From the NCBI GenBank assembly GCA_016705005.1, contig JADIZB010000004.1, positions 186,001-250,000 of the forward strand: a DNA stretch of 64,000 nucleotides, in the 5' to 3' direction. The notes below the pieces were generated by a model, which searched no databases, was not told the DNA's origin, and saw nothing but the letters and a program-made list of their open reading frames with translations. This document shows positions 16,687 through 24,674 of this stretch, one piece after another; the first letter of the stretch is position 1; every line of letters begins with the position of its first letter. Position numbers and translations under genes: made by a program. Source of the stretch: Bacteroidales bacterium. Its GTDB lineage: Bacteria; Bacteroidota; Bacteroidia; Bacteroidales; Lentimicrobiaceae.

Positions 16687-18438
16687 ATGGAAACACCATT
16701 GAGAAAGCATTCTGATACCCGCAGGAATAATATTGTTCAGCTGATCCTGGCGCTTTTGATTATTATACTGATCAATGTAATTGGTTCATTTTTCTACACA
16801 CGGCTCGATCTCACCTCCGAAAAGCGGTATTCACTTTCACCCTCTACCAAAAAGCTTCTGCTTGAAACCGATGATATTATTTTCTTCAGGGTTTACCTCG
16901 ACGGAGAATTTCCTGCAGGCTTTAAACTACTCGCCAGATCTATACGTGAAATGCTTGATGAATTCAGGGCATACAGCGATAACATTGAATATGAATTTAT
17001 CAATCCATCCTCTGCTTCCAATTCGAAAACCCGGGGTGAAGTTTTTGAACGATTGATCCAGCAAGGTCTTCAACCAACCGATATCAATGTTCGCACCAAA
17101 CAGGGGCAGGAACAACAACGGATCTTTCCGGGAGTAATGGTGTCGTATAAAGGCAGGGAAATTCCGCTTAACCTGCTTGCCGATCAATTGGGGGCACCTC
17201 CTGAAGCCATCATCAACAATTCAATCCAGGCACTGGAATACAATTTCACCAATACCATCCGAAAACTAAGCAACAGCAACAGGCCAAAAATTGCATTCAC
17301 CTATGGGCATGGAGAACTGTCGCTGATAGAAACTGCAGACATAAGGTACGCCCTCAGCGACTATTACACCGTTGAAAGGGTTAAGATTACAGGCAATGTA
17401 AATGCGCTTACCAGCCGAAAAGCCAACAATGACGGCAGTTTTAGTATTGTGAACAAATACAGAGCCATCGTCATTGCACAACCCGATTCTGTTTTTACTG
17501 AAAAAGATAAATTTATCATTGATCAATTTGTTATGCAGGGTGGCAAAGTACTCTGGCTGATCGATCCCGTTTTCGCCACCATGGACAGCCTTCAGCAAGC
17601 AACCCAGACAATGGGTATAACTCAGGACATAAACCTCAATGATCAGCTTTATAAATATGGGGTTCGTTTGAACAGCAACCTGCTTATGGATATCAATGCT
17701 TTGCCAATCCCCATGGTAACAGGACACATGGGCAACCAGCCCCAATTCAGTTTTTTCCCATGGTATTACTTTCCGGTACTTACAGCTTCTTCATCGCATC
17801 CGGTGGTAAATCACCTGAATGCCATCAGGACAGAATTCATCAGCAGTATCGATACAGTTGGCGACCCGGCTATCAGGAAAACCATTCTGCTGACTACTTC
17901 ACAATACACCAGGATAGCTCTGACCCCGGTCATGATTTCGCTTGATCTTTTAAGCAAAGACCCGAATCCGGAAGAGTACAATCAGCCACCCCAGCCAGTA
18001 GCGGTGTTGCTCGAAGGTGAATTTGAGTCGTTATTTAAAAACAGACTGACTTCTGAAATATCGGAAGCCCCTGAACTTGGATTTACTGAAAAAGTAAAGA
18101 ATAACAGGATGATTGTGATTTCAGACGGGGATATCATTAAAAATCAACTCCGAATGAACGAGGGCAGCCTGATACCATTACCCTTGGGGTACGACCGGCA
18201 CACCGGTCAGACATTCGGGAACCGTGATTTCATTCTCAACTGCGTCAATTACCTGTGTGATGACGAAGGACTGATGTCCGTCAGATCGCGTGAACTCAGA
18301 CTCAGGGCACTCGATGTTACGAAAGCAAGAAATCAGTTGCTCACATGGCAATTGATCAATATTCTCGGACCTGTATTGCTTGTTGTGTTGTTCGGAATTG
18401 TTCAGTTTGCCATACGTAAACGAAAGTATGCCCGGTAA
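16687..18438 (+). CDS. gldG: Gliding motility-associated ABC transporter substrate-binding protein GldG
   Basis: A 583-residue protein. One N-terminal membrane anchor (IVQLILALLIIILINVIGSFF) precedes RLDLTSEKRYSLSPSTKKLL, the conserved GldG/ABC-auxiliary start. A large periplasmic region includes ALEYNFTNTIRKL and KIAFTYGHGEL, and a second anchor (LINILGPVLLVVLFGIVQF) ends the protein with a basic RKRKYAR tail. It is the partner of GldF and is encoded directly after it. It lies before a DUF4340 protein, as in other ABC/GldG clusters. Confidence 0.93.
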   Translation: METPLRKHSDTRRNNIVQLILALLIIILINVIGSFFYTRLDLTSEKRYSLSPSTKKLLLETDDIIFFRVYLDGEFPAGFKLLARSIREMLDEFRAYSDNIEYEFINPSSASNSKTRGEVFERLIQQGLQPTDINVRTKQGQEQQRIFPGVMVSYKGREIPLNLLADQLGAPPEAIINNSIQALEYNFTNTIRKLSNSNRPKIAFTYGHGELSLIETADIRYALSDYYTVERVKITGNVNALTSRKANNDGSFSIVNKYRAIVIAQPDSVFTEKDKFIIDQFVMQGGKVLWLIDPVFATMDSLQQATQTMGITQDINLNDQLYKYGVRLNSNLLMDINALPIPMVTGHMGNQPQFSFFPWYYFPVLTASSSHPVVNHLNAIRTEFISSIDTVGDPAIRKTILLTTSQYTRIALTPVMISLDLLSKDPNPEEYNQPPQPVAVLLEGEFESLFKNRLTSEISEAPELGFTEKVKNNRMIVISDGDIIKNQLRMNEGSLIPLPLGYDRHTGQTFGNRDFILNCVNYLCDDEGLMSVRSRELRLRALDVTKARNQLLTWQLINILGPVLLVVLFGIVQFAIRKRKYAR

Positions 18439-18468
18439 TGAAATAATAATTCTAACGATTGCTGAAGA

Positions 18469-19542
18469 ATGCGAAAAAACAGGATTATCCTAATTATTAC
18501 ATTGCTGCTGGCTATAGTTGCCACCCTGCTGGTTATCAACAGGTCAAAGTCAACGCTCAGCAGTAAGATCAGTGAGTTTGCGGTTCAGGATACAGCTGCG
18601 GTTACCAGAATATTCATGGCCGACAAATCAAACAATAAAGTATTGCTTGAACGCAGGCCGGATGGCTCATGGGGATTGAATGGAAAATATGATGCCCATG
18701 CCGAGAATATGAGTATTTTCCTTCAGACCATTGCCGGCATTGAAGTCAGGGAACCGGTTGCAAGGTCGGCACACAACAACATTCTGAAACTGCTTTCATC
18801 AAAATCAGTCAAAGTCGAGATATATCAAAACTCACATCGGATAAGTATTGGTAGTTTCAGACTTTTACCCTATGAGAAGCTTGCAAAAACCTATTATATC
18901 GGAGATGCCACCATGGATAATGCAGGAACCTTTGCCCTGATGGAAGGGGCCGATACTCCGGTTGTCATATATTTACCTGGTCTGCGTGGATATGTTGCCA
19001 CCCGTTTTTCACCACTTGAATCCAACTGGCGCGTTCATACTGTCTTCAATAAAAAACTTCCCGAAATCAAAGAAATCCGGGTTGAATATATACAGAAACC
19101 GGAAGATTCATACCGGATTGTCAACAATAATAACCAGAGTCTCAGCCTTTACCGGCTTTCTGACAATCAGATTATTACGGACTTCGACACACTGCAGTTG
19201 ATGTCGCTGGTAAACGCATACAGAAACATCAGGTACGAAGCCCTTTTAAACGACATGGAGGCCACCAGGAAGGACTCTATCATGCATTCATTACCATTGC
19301 ACAGGATCACAGTTGAACTGAAAGACGGCACCAAACAAACAGCAAAAACTTTTGGCCGCAAATTACCTGTCCCCGAAATTGATGTTTTTGACGGTTCGAC
19401 CATTATCCATGACAGGGACAGGATGTATGCACTCGTAAATAATGATCAGGATTTTGTCATGGTACAGTTTTTTGTTTTTGACAAAATACTTATACCTTTA
19501 TCTTTTCTCACAAGAGCTTCCGGTACTGCACCGGTTCATTGA
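18469..19542 (+). CDS. DUF4340 domain-containing protein
   Basis: A 357-residue protein with one N-terminal anchor (ILIITLLLAIVATLLVI) and a periplasmic beta-rich region. VTRIFMADKSNNKVLLERRPDGSWGLNG near the start and the YYIGDATMDNAGTFALMEG segment fit DUF4340, a family usually encoded after GldG-like auxiliary proteins of ABC-2 exporters. Its role is unknown but probably belongs with GldFG in the envelope. The gene starts 30 bases after gldG and its stop lies 20 bases before the epimerase ATG. Confidence 0.88.
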   Translation: MRKNRIILIITLLLAIVATLLVINRSKSTLSSKISEFAVQDTAAVTRIFMADKSNNKVLLERRPDGSWGLNGKYDAHAENMSIFLQTIAGIEVREPVARSAHNNILKLLSSKSVKVEIYQNSHRISIGSFRLLPYEKLAKTYYIGDATMDNAGTFALMEGADTPVVIYLPGLRGYVATRFSPLESNWRVHTVFNKKLPEIKEIRVEYIQKPEDSYRIVNNNNQSLSLYRLSDNQIITDFDTLQLMSLVNAYRNIRYEALLNDMEATRKDSIMHSLPLHRITVELKDGTKQTAKTFGRKLPVPEIDVFDGSTIIHDRDRMYALVNNDQDFVMVQFFVFDKILIPLSFLTRASGTAPVH

Positions 19543-19562
19543 ATACGACCAAATCTGACAAT

Positions 19563-20552
19563 ATGCTGAAACTGTTTTCTTCAAGGATCCTGGTGACCGG
19601 CGGGGCCGGCTTCATCGGCTCAAACCTCATTGAAACTTTGCTGAAACAGGACAATACTGTTGTCTGCCTGGATAACTTCTCTACAGGTAAAAGGGAAAAT
19701 ATTGAGCCCTTTCTCCGTCATTCCGCATTTACAATGATCGAAGGTGATATCCGTAACCTTGACGATTGCCGCAAAGCATTGACAGGCGTTGAATATGTTC
19801 TTCATCAGGCTGCCCTGGGGTCAGTGCCAAGGTCAATAAACGACCCGATCACATCCAACGATGTCAACATCGGAGGGTTTGTAAATATGCTGGTGGCAGC
19901 CCGGGATGCAGGCACCAAAAGATTTGTATATGCAGCAAGCTCTTCAACTTATGGCGACCATCCCGCATTGCCTAAGATTGAAGAAAACATCGGGCGGCCG
20001 CTGTCTCCCTATGCAGTAACCAAGTACGTTAACGAACTCTATGCCGGTGTTTTTGCCGAATTGTATGGCATGGAGATTATCGGTCTGCGCTATTTCAACG
20101 TATTCGGGAAACGGCAGGATCCTGACGGTGCTTATGCCGCCGTTATTCCAAAATTTATAAAGTCCCTGATTCAGGGCATCCCTCCGGTGATTAATGGCGA
20201 TGGAAGCCATTCGCGCGATTTCACCTACATCGACAATGTAGTTCAGGTCAACCAACTGGCCCTGCTTACCACAAATCCCGAGGCCCTGAATACTGTGTAC
20301 AATGTTGCTTATGGCGAAAATGCCAGTCTCAATGAACTCTTTGGTTATCTGACCGGCTTCCTTTCCGGCTTCGATCCGAAAATTGCAGCGATAAAACCAG
20401 TTTATGGCCCCGCCCGTAAAGGTGATGTGCTGCATTCACTTGCCTCAATAGATAAAGCCAGAAGGCTGTTGGGTTACAATCCTGAATATAGTCTGCGCTC
20501 AGGACTGGAACAGGCAATTCAATGGTATTATGAATATCTGAACAGGAAATAA
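19563..20552 (+). CDS. NAD-dependent sugar-nucleotide epimerase (UDP-GlcNAc 4-epimerase-like SDR)
   Basis: An extended short-chain dehydrogenase of 329 residues. LVTGGAGFIGSNLIETLL is the NAD-binding Gly motif, ASSSTYGDHP supplies the catalytic Ser/Thr, and YAVTKYVNE the YxxxK. The RSINDPITSNDVN segment and GLRYFNVFGKRQDP strongly resemble WbpP/TviC-type UDP-N-acetylhexosamine 4-epimerases for surface polysaccharide. I use the ATG at 19563 rather than a TTG at 19539 that overlaps the preceding stop. It closes the gldFG transcription unit, which may be coincidental. Confidence 0.88.
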   Translation: MLKLFSSRILVTGGAGFIGSNLIETLLKQDNTVVCLDNFSTGKRENIEPFLRHSAFTMIEGDIRNLDDCRKALTGVEYVLHQAALGSVPRSINDPITSNDVNIGGFVNMLVAARDAGTKRFVYAASSSTYGDHPALPKIEENIGRPLSPYAVTKYVNELYAGVFAELYGMEIIGLRYFNVFGKRQDPDGAYAAVIPKFIKSLIQGIPPVINGDGSHSRDFTYIDNVVQVNQLALLTTNPEALNTVYNVAYGENASLNELFGYLTGFLSGFDPKIAAIKPVYGPARKGDVLHSLASIDKARRLLGYNPEYSLRSGLEQAIQWYYEYLNRK

Positions 20553-20783
20553 ACCATGAGCCCGGGCTTCTTTGGCTGGGGGAAACGTATTCTGTTTACG
20601 ATTTACGACGATTTATTGCCAGCGCCGCTGCGGGTTCACGGTTTCAGTTTATAGTATCAAACAAGCCTCTTTCTGATTAAAGTGTTAGTCAGTATGAACC
20701 ATCCGGCTACTGTGCTCCTCTGTCCGTCTGTTGCCTTCTACCCCCTACCTGCTGACTGTTCCTGATTGAGTATCCCTCCTTAA
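20553..20783. other. Intergenic region between convergent epimerase and yjbQ genes
   Basis: No gene is visible. A TTTACGATTTACGAC tract near 20595 resembles another at 55835, a low-complexity motif that recurs between genes in this phylum. No clear terminator hairpin was found. Confidence 0.5.
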
Positions 20784-21194
20784 TTAACTGATGACTGTTG
20801 CCACCAGTTTTCTGCTGCCGCCCATGTTACGGAATTCACACAGGTATATCCCCTGCCATGTTCCCAGATTAAGCCTGCCATTGGTGACAGGAATCATGAC
20901 CTCGGCCCCTGCCAGTACCGATTTGATATGAGCAGGCATGTCGTCACTGCCTTCCATGGTGTGCCTGTAATAATGCTGATTCTCAGGAACTAACAGGTTA
21001 AATACTGTTTCAAAATCATCCAGCACAGTTGGATCAGCATTTTCATTGATACATATTCCTGCTGAAGTATGTTTAATAAAGAGATGCAACAATCCTTCGT
21101 TGGGCAAATCACCCAATTGCCGCATTACCTCATGTGTGATCAGGTGAAATCCCCTGGTGAAGACCGGAAGGTTGATTTCGGTTTGCTTTATCAT
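20784..21194 (-). CDS. yjbQ: YjbQ family protein (UPF0047)
   Basis: A 136-residue protein matching the YjbQ/UPF0047 family over its full length. LFIKHTSAGICINENADP and HTMEGSDDMPAHIKS contain the conserved His, Ser, Glu and Asp residues, and GTWQGIYLCEFRN is the typical C-terminal signature. E. coli YjbQ has secondary thiamine-phosphate synthase activity, and the natural function is uncertain. It lies downstream of citrate synthase but a terminator stands between them. Confidence 0.9.
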   Translation of the reverse strand: MIKQTEINLPVFTRGFHLITHEVMRQLGDLPNEGLLHLFIKHTSAGICINENADPTVLDDFETVFNLLVPENQHYYRHTMEGSDDMPAHIKSVLAGAEVMIPVTNGRLNLGTWQGIYLCEFRNMGGSRKLVATVIS

Positions 21195-21205
21195 AATGCA
21201 GGGTA

Positions 21206-21233
21206 TAAAAAAAGGGCATTGCTGCCCTTTTGA
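21206..21233 (-). terminator. Rho-independent terminator of the icd-gltA operon
   Basis: AAAAGGGCA and TGCCCTTTT form a stem with a tetraloop-sized gap. On the minus strand it ends in a T-rich tract, directly after the citrate synthase stop. It sits in the short space before yjbQ. Confidence 0.75.
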
Positions 21234-21249
21234 TTGATAATGGTTTTGG

Positions 21250-22578
21250 TTAATCTTCTATAATTACTTCCTTTCCGGCAGCTATATCTTCAAGAATGGC
21301 TGTGGTAAGTGATTTTGGTCTCTCAAGCGGATAGCCCAAAGCCCTGTCCCAGATTATATTGGCACAAATCCCGATGGCCCTGCCAATACCAAACAGTACA
21401 GTATAAAAATCATACTCCTTAACACCGTAGTGCCACTGGATAACACCCGACTGGGCATCCACGTTTGGCCAGGGATTCTTGGCTTTGCCCTGTTCGAGAA
21501 GGATCGGCGGAACAATCCTGTAAAGCATATCAACTACTTTAAACAGAGGATCTTCTGAAAGGTTCTTCAGGCTGAACTCCCGTTGCAACATATAACGCGG
21601 GTCGGTCTTGCGAAGTACAGCATGTCCGAATCCCGGAATAACCTGCCCCGATTTCAGTGTATTCCAGACAAACTGCTGGAGGTCAGCTTCGGAGGGTACT
21701 TCACCATCCATCTTTTCCATCAGGTCGTGCAGCCAGCGGAGAACCTCCTGATTGGCAAGACCGTGAAGCGGACCAGCCAGACCATTCACCATCGCTGAAA
21801 TGGAAAGGTAAACATCCGACAATGAACTGGCCACCAGATGACCTGCATGTGCACTTACGTTTCCACCTTCATGGTCGGCATGAACAATAAAATGCATCCG
21901 GGAAACATCATCGTAAGGCTTTCCAATGCCCATCATATGCGCAAAATTCCCACCGAAATCAAGGTTCGGGTTCGATTGTATCCTCTTGCCGTCCCGATAA
22001 AGCTTTGCATAAATATAAGTCGCTATTTCAGGTAACTTGGCCAGCATATTCAAAGAATCCTCAAAGGTAGGATCCCAGTAGTCAAGCTTATGAAGCCCTC
22101 CTGCATGGTATTTCTTGGTGAAGAAGGATTCGCGGTGCATGGTGAGGATGGCGGTTGAGAATATCGTCATCGGGTGGCTGCAGCATGGCATTCCATCGAT
22201 TACTTCGTAAATGTATCTTGGCAGAATCCTGCGTTGATTAAATTCGTCGGCTGTTGCCGCGGCCTGCTCCTCAGTGGGCATATCACCGGTTAGAAGCAGA
22301 AAATACAAGCCTTCAACCAACGGCATGTTGGAATGAGGCGCTTTGGGTAGTTTTTCAAACACTTCCGGAAGTGTATATCCGCGATAACGGATGCCTTCCA
22401 TGGGATCAAGGTAGGAGATGTCAGAAACCATAGATTTAATGCCACGCATTCCTCCAATGATCTGGCTGATGGTAATTTTATCAACTACAACATCTCCGTA
22501 TTCCTTTAATAATCTCTCGGTACGGGGTCTCCAGTCAAGTATTTTTTCGTGCAGAATGTCCTTAAGTCTTTTTGCCAT
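21250..22578 (-). CDS. gltA: Citrate synthase, eukaryote-like type
   Basis: A 442-residue citrate synthase that joins acetyl-CoA and oxaloacetate. It closely resembles mitochondrial enzymes rather than E. coli GltA: GGNVSAHAGHLV, then GPLHGLANQEV with the first catalytic His, GFGHAVLRKTDPRY with the second, and NPWPNVDAQSG with the catalytic Asp, ending in LGYPLERPKS. It lacks the zinc-finger N-terminus of hexameric bacterial enzymes. It is encoded 39 bases after icd on the same strand, a TCA-cycle operon that supplies 2-oxoglutarate. Confidence 0.95.
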   Translation of the reverse strand: MAKRLKDILHEKILDWRPRTERLLKEYGDVVVDKITISQIIGGMRGIKSMVSDISYLDPMEGIRYRGYTLPEVFEKLPKAPHSNMPLVEGLYFLLLTGDMPTEEQAAATADEFNQRRILPRYIYEVIDGMPCCSHPMTIFSTAILTMHRESFFTKKYHAGGLHKLDYWDPTFEDSLNMLAKLPEIATYIYAKLYRDGKRIQSNPNLDFGGNFAHMMGIGKPYDDVSRMHFIVHADHEGGNVSAHAGHLVASSLSDVYLSISAMVNGLAGPLHGLANQEVLRWLHDLMEKMDGEVPSEADLQQFVWNTLKSGQVIPGFGHAVLRKTDPRYMLQREFSLKNLSEDPLFKVVDMLYRIVPPILLEQGKAKNPWPNVDAQSGVIQWHYGVKEYDFYTVLFGIGRAIGICANIIWDRALGYPLERPKSLTTAILEDIAAGKEVIIED

Positions 22579-22617
22579 TGGATTTGAATCTAAAAGGTTA
22601 CAATTTGTAGTTCATTT

Positions 22618-23892
22618 TCAGCTATTCCGGATCGTATTGACCACTTCGGTCCCGAATTCAGATGTTTTTAGTTTGGTAGCATTTTCCATCAGACGGTGAA
22701 AGTCATATGTTACTTTTTTAGCCAGAATGGTTTTCTCGATGCCGGAATAAATCAGTGCAGCCGCTTCATCCCAGCCCATGTATTCAAGCATCATGGCACC
22801 CGAAAGGATGACTGAACCCGGATTAACCATATCCAACCCGGCATACTTGGGGGCAGTGCCATGTGTGGCTTCAAAAATGGCATGTCCGGTCACATAATTG
22901 ATGTTGGCACCTGGTGCAATACCTATCCCGCCTACAATGGCAGCCAGTGCATCAGAAATATAATCTCCATTAAGATTCAGAGTGGCAATTACTGAGTATT
23001 CAGCAGGACGAAGCAAAATCTGCTGCAGGAATGCATCGGCGATCACATCCTTAACCAATATCTTTCCGGAATCAATGGCTTGCTTCTGCGCTGCATCAGC
23101 TGCTTCCTTGCCGCTTTCTGCAGCTATTTCATCATACTCGGCCCATGTAAAGGTCCGATCTCCGAATTCACGACGGGCAAGTTCATACCCCCAGGTCTTG
23201 AACGCACCTTCAGTGAATTTCATAATATTGCCCTTATGCACAATGGTAAGCGAAGGTAACCCGCGCTGCAGGGTGTAGTTGAGTGCAGCCCTTACCAGAC
23301 GCTCTGTCCCTTCTTTCGATACCGGCTTGATTCCAATTGAACTTGACCCTGGAAACCGTATTTTCGATACACCCATTTCCTCAATCAGGAATTTTTTGAC
23401 CTTATCGGCCTCAGGCGTCCCATTCATGTATTCTATCCCGGCATAAATATCCTCGGTATTCTCCCTGAAAATATGCATATCAACTTTCGAGGGGTCCTTC
23501 ACCGGACTGGGAACTCCGGTAAACCAACGGACAGGACGCAGACATACATACAGATCGAGTTGCTGTCTCAGGGCAACATTTAATGACCTTATTCCACCAC
23601 CAACCGGTGTAGTTAACGGGCCTTTTATTCCAACTTTATACTTTTTAAATGCTTCGAGGGTTTCATCGGGCAGCCAATTGCCGGTTGCGTTAAAAGCTTT
23701 CTCTCCTGCCAGCACCTCTTTCCATTCAATCTTTCTTTTTCCCTGATATGCCTTTTCTACTGCAGCATCCAGAACTCTCCGGGATGCTGCCCAGATATCG
23801 GGTCCTGTGCCGTCTCCTTCAATAAACGGGATTACCGGTTTATCAGGAACCAGGAGATTCCCTCCTGAAACAGTGATGATTTGTTCACTCAT
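22618..23892 (-). CDS. icd: NADP-dependent isocitrate dehydrogenase
   Basis: A 424-residue isocitrate dehydrogenase of the E. coli type, converting isocitrate to 2-oxoglutarate and CO2. Motifs in order are PVIPFIEGDGTGPDIW, the substrate loop GGIRSLNVALRQQLDLY containing the regulatory Ser, FRENTEDIYAG, VHKGNIMKFTEG, and HGTAPKYAGLD, where Lys-Tyr indicate NADP preference. It is the first gene of the icd-gltA unit with a complete promoter. No AceK kinase gene is in view, so phosphorylation of the Ser cannot be assumed. Confidence 0.95.
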   Translation of the reverse strand: MSEQIITVSGGNLLVPDKPVIPFIEGDGTGPDIWAASRRVLDAAVEKAYQGKRKIEWKEVLAGEKAFNATGNWLPDETLEAFKKYKVGIKGPLTTPVGGGIRSLNVALRQQLDLYVCLRPVRWFTGVPSPVKDPSKVDMHIFRENTEDIYAGIEYMNGTPEADKVKKFLIEEMGVSKIRFPGSSSIGIKPVSKEGTERLVRAALNYTLQRGLPSLTIVHKGNIMKFTEGAFKTWGYELARREFGDRTFTWAEYDEIAAESGKEAADAAQKQAIDSGKILVKDVIADAFLQQILLRPAEYSVIATLNLNGDYISDALAAIVGGIGIAPGANINYVTGHAIFEATHGTAPKYAGLDMVNPGSVILSGAMMLEYMGWDEAAALIYSGIEKTILAKKVTYDFHRLMENATKLKTSEFGTEVVNTIRNS

Positions 23893-23945
23893 TCTTTGTA
23901 TTGAATTAAGTAATTATGTAAGTATTATGAATACGCTCTGAAAAG

Positions 23946-23975
23946 CAAAGATATAAAAAGGATTTTGATCTCCAA
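23946..23975 (-). promoter_or_regulatory. Promoter of the icd-gltA operon
   Basis: On the minus strand TTG (23975-23973, within TTTGG), 19 bases, TATCTTTG (23953-23946). Both elements fit the Bacteroidota consensus; the icd ATG is 53 bases downstream of the -7 box. Confidence 0.7.
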
Positions 23976-24045
23976 ATCCAATGTTTACTAACAATCTTCT
24001 ATGAAATTTGTTTGCATATCAGGCATACCTGGTTTTTGGGAATAA

Positions 24046-24516
24046 ATGATTTTTGAACGTATGATCAAAATAAGAAATGAAAGACCCTTTCCGGCAGAAA
24101 TTTACGAGAAACTAATCAGCATTATCCCGAAAGGAAAAAGCCTGATTGTTTTCGATGGAACCTGTGTTTTATGCAATGGTCTGATTAAGTTCCTGATAAG
24201 GATTGACAGCAACAGAAATCTCCTTTTTACCACTTTTAATTCCTCCCTGTTTGAATTAGAGGAAAATAAGCCTTCAATCCCCCAAAGTCTGATTCTTATC
24301 AATCATAAAGGAATTTTCTCAGGTTCAGAAGCAGTATTGGAAACCGGGATATCGGTTCAGCGCTTTTTGATCCTGTTCAGAATATTCTCGCTCGTTCCCG
24401 GGAAGATAAGGGATACGCTTTACCGGATTGTGGCCACACACCGGTACAAGGTTTTTGGCCGTACCGACCAATGCTTCATCCCTTCCATTGAAGATGCCGA
24501 AAGATTTTTAAAATAA
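24046..24516 (+). CDS. DCC family thiol-disulfide oxidoreductase-like protein (DUF393)
   Basis: A 156-residue protein with the family signature VFDGTCVLCNGLIKF: Asp37, Cys40 and Cys43 form the DxxCxxC motif. The body has a thioredoxin-like pattern and ends in VFGRTDQCFIPSIEDAERF, also typical. The family is named for these residues and is presumed redox-active, but substrates are unknown. An alternative ATG at 24061 would remove five residues. Confidence 0.88.
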   Translation: MIFERMIKIRNERPFPAEIYEKLISIIPKGKSLIVFDGTCVLCNGLIKFLIRIDSNRNLLFTTFNSSLFELEENKPSIPQSLILINHKGIFSGSEAVLETGISVQRFLILFRIFSLVPGKIRDTLYRIVATHRYKVFGRTDQCFIPSIEDAERFLK

Positions 24517-24573
24517 TCATCCATTCAGCCGGGAGAGAAAAGAATTTAGCATGAAACATCTTTATAAAATATA

Positions 24574-24581
24574 TAACTTTG
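24574..24581 (+). promoter_or_regulatory. -7 box of the first TonB-dependent receptor gene
   Basis: TAACTTTG followed by C matches TAnnTTTG. No TTG is found at the 19-base distance. The ATG is 93 bases downstream, which leaves a moderate 5' leader without obvious structure. Confidence 0.5.
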
Positions 24582-24674
24582 CATTTCAACTCAAATGTAG
24601 TTTTCAGCGATAAACTTTTACTAACCAAAGCCCTTTGCTGACGCGTACTTACAGAATTACTCAAGTTTACTTCT

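Noticed and set aside
15890..19542. Complete Gld ABC exporter
   Set aside because: Only permease and auxiliary proteins are here; no Walker-motif ATPase (gldA) is encoded nearby, so the transporter is not complete in this window.
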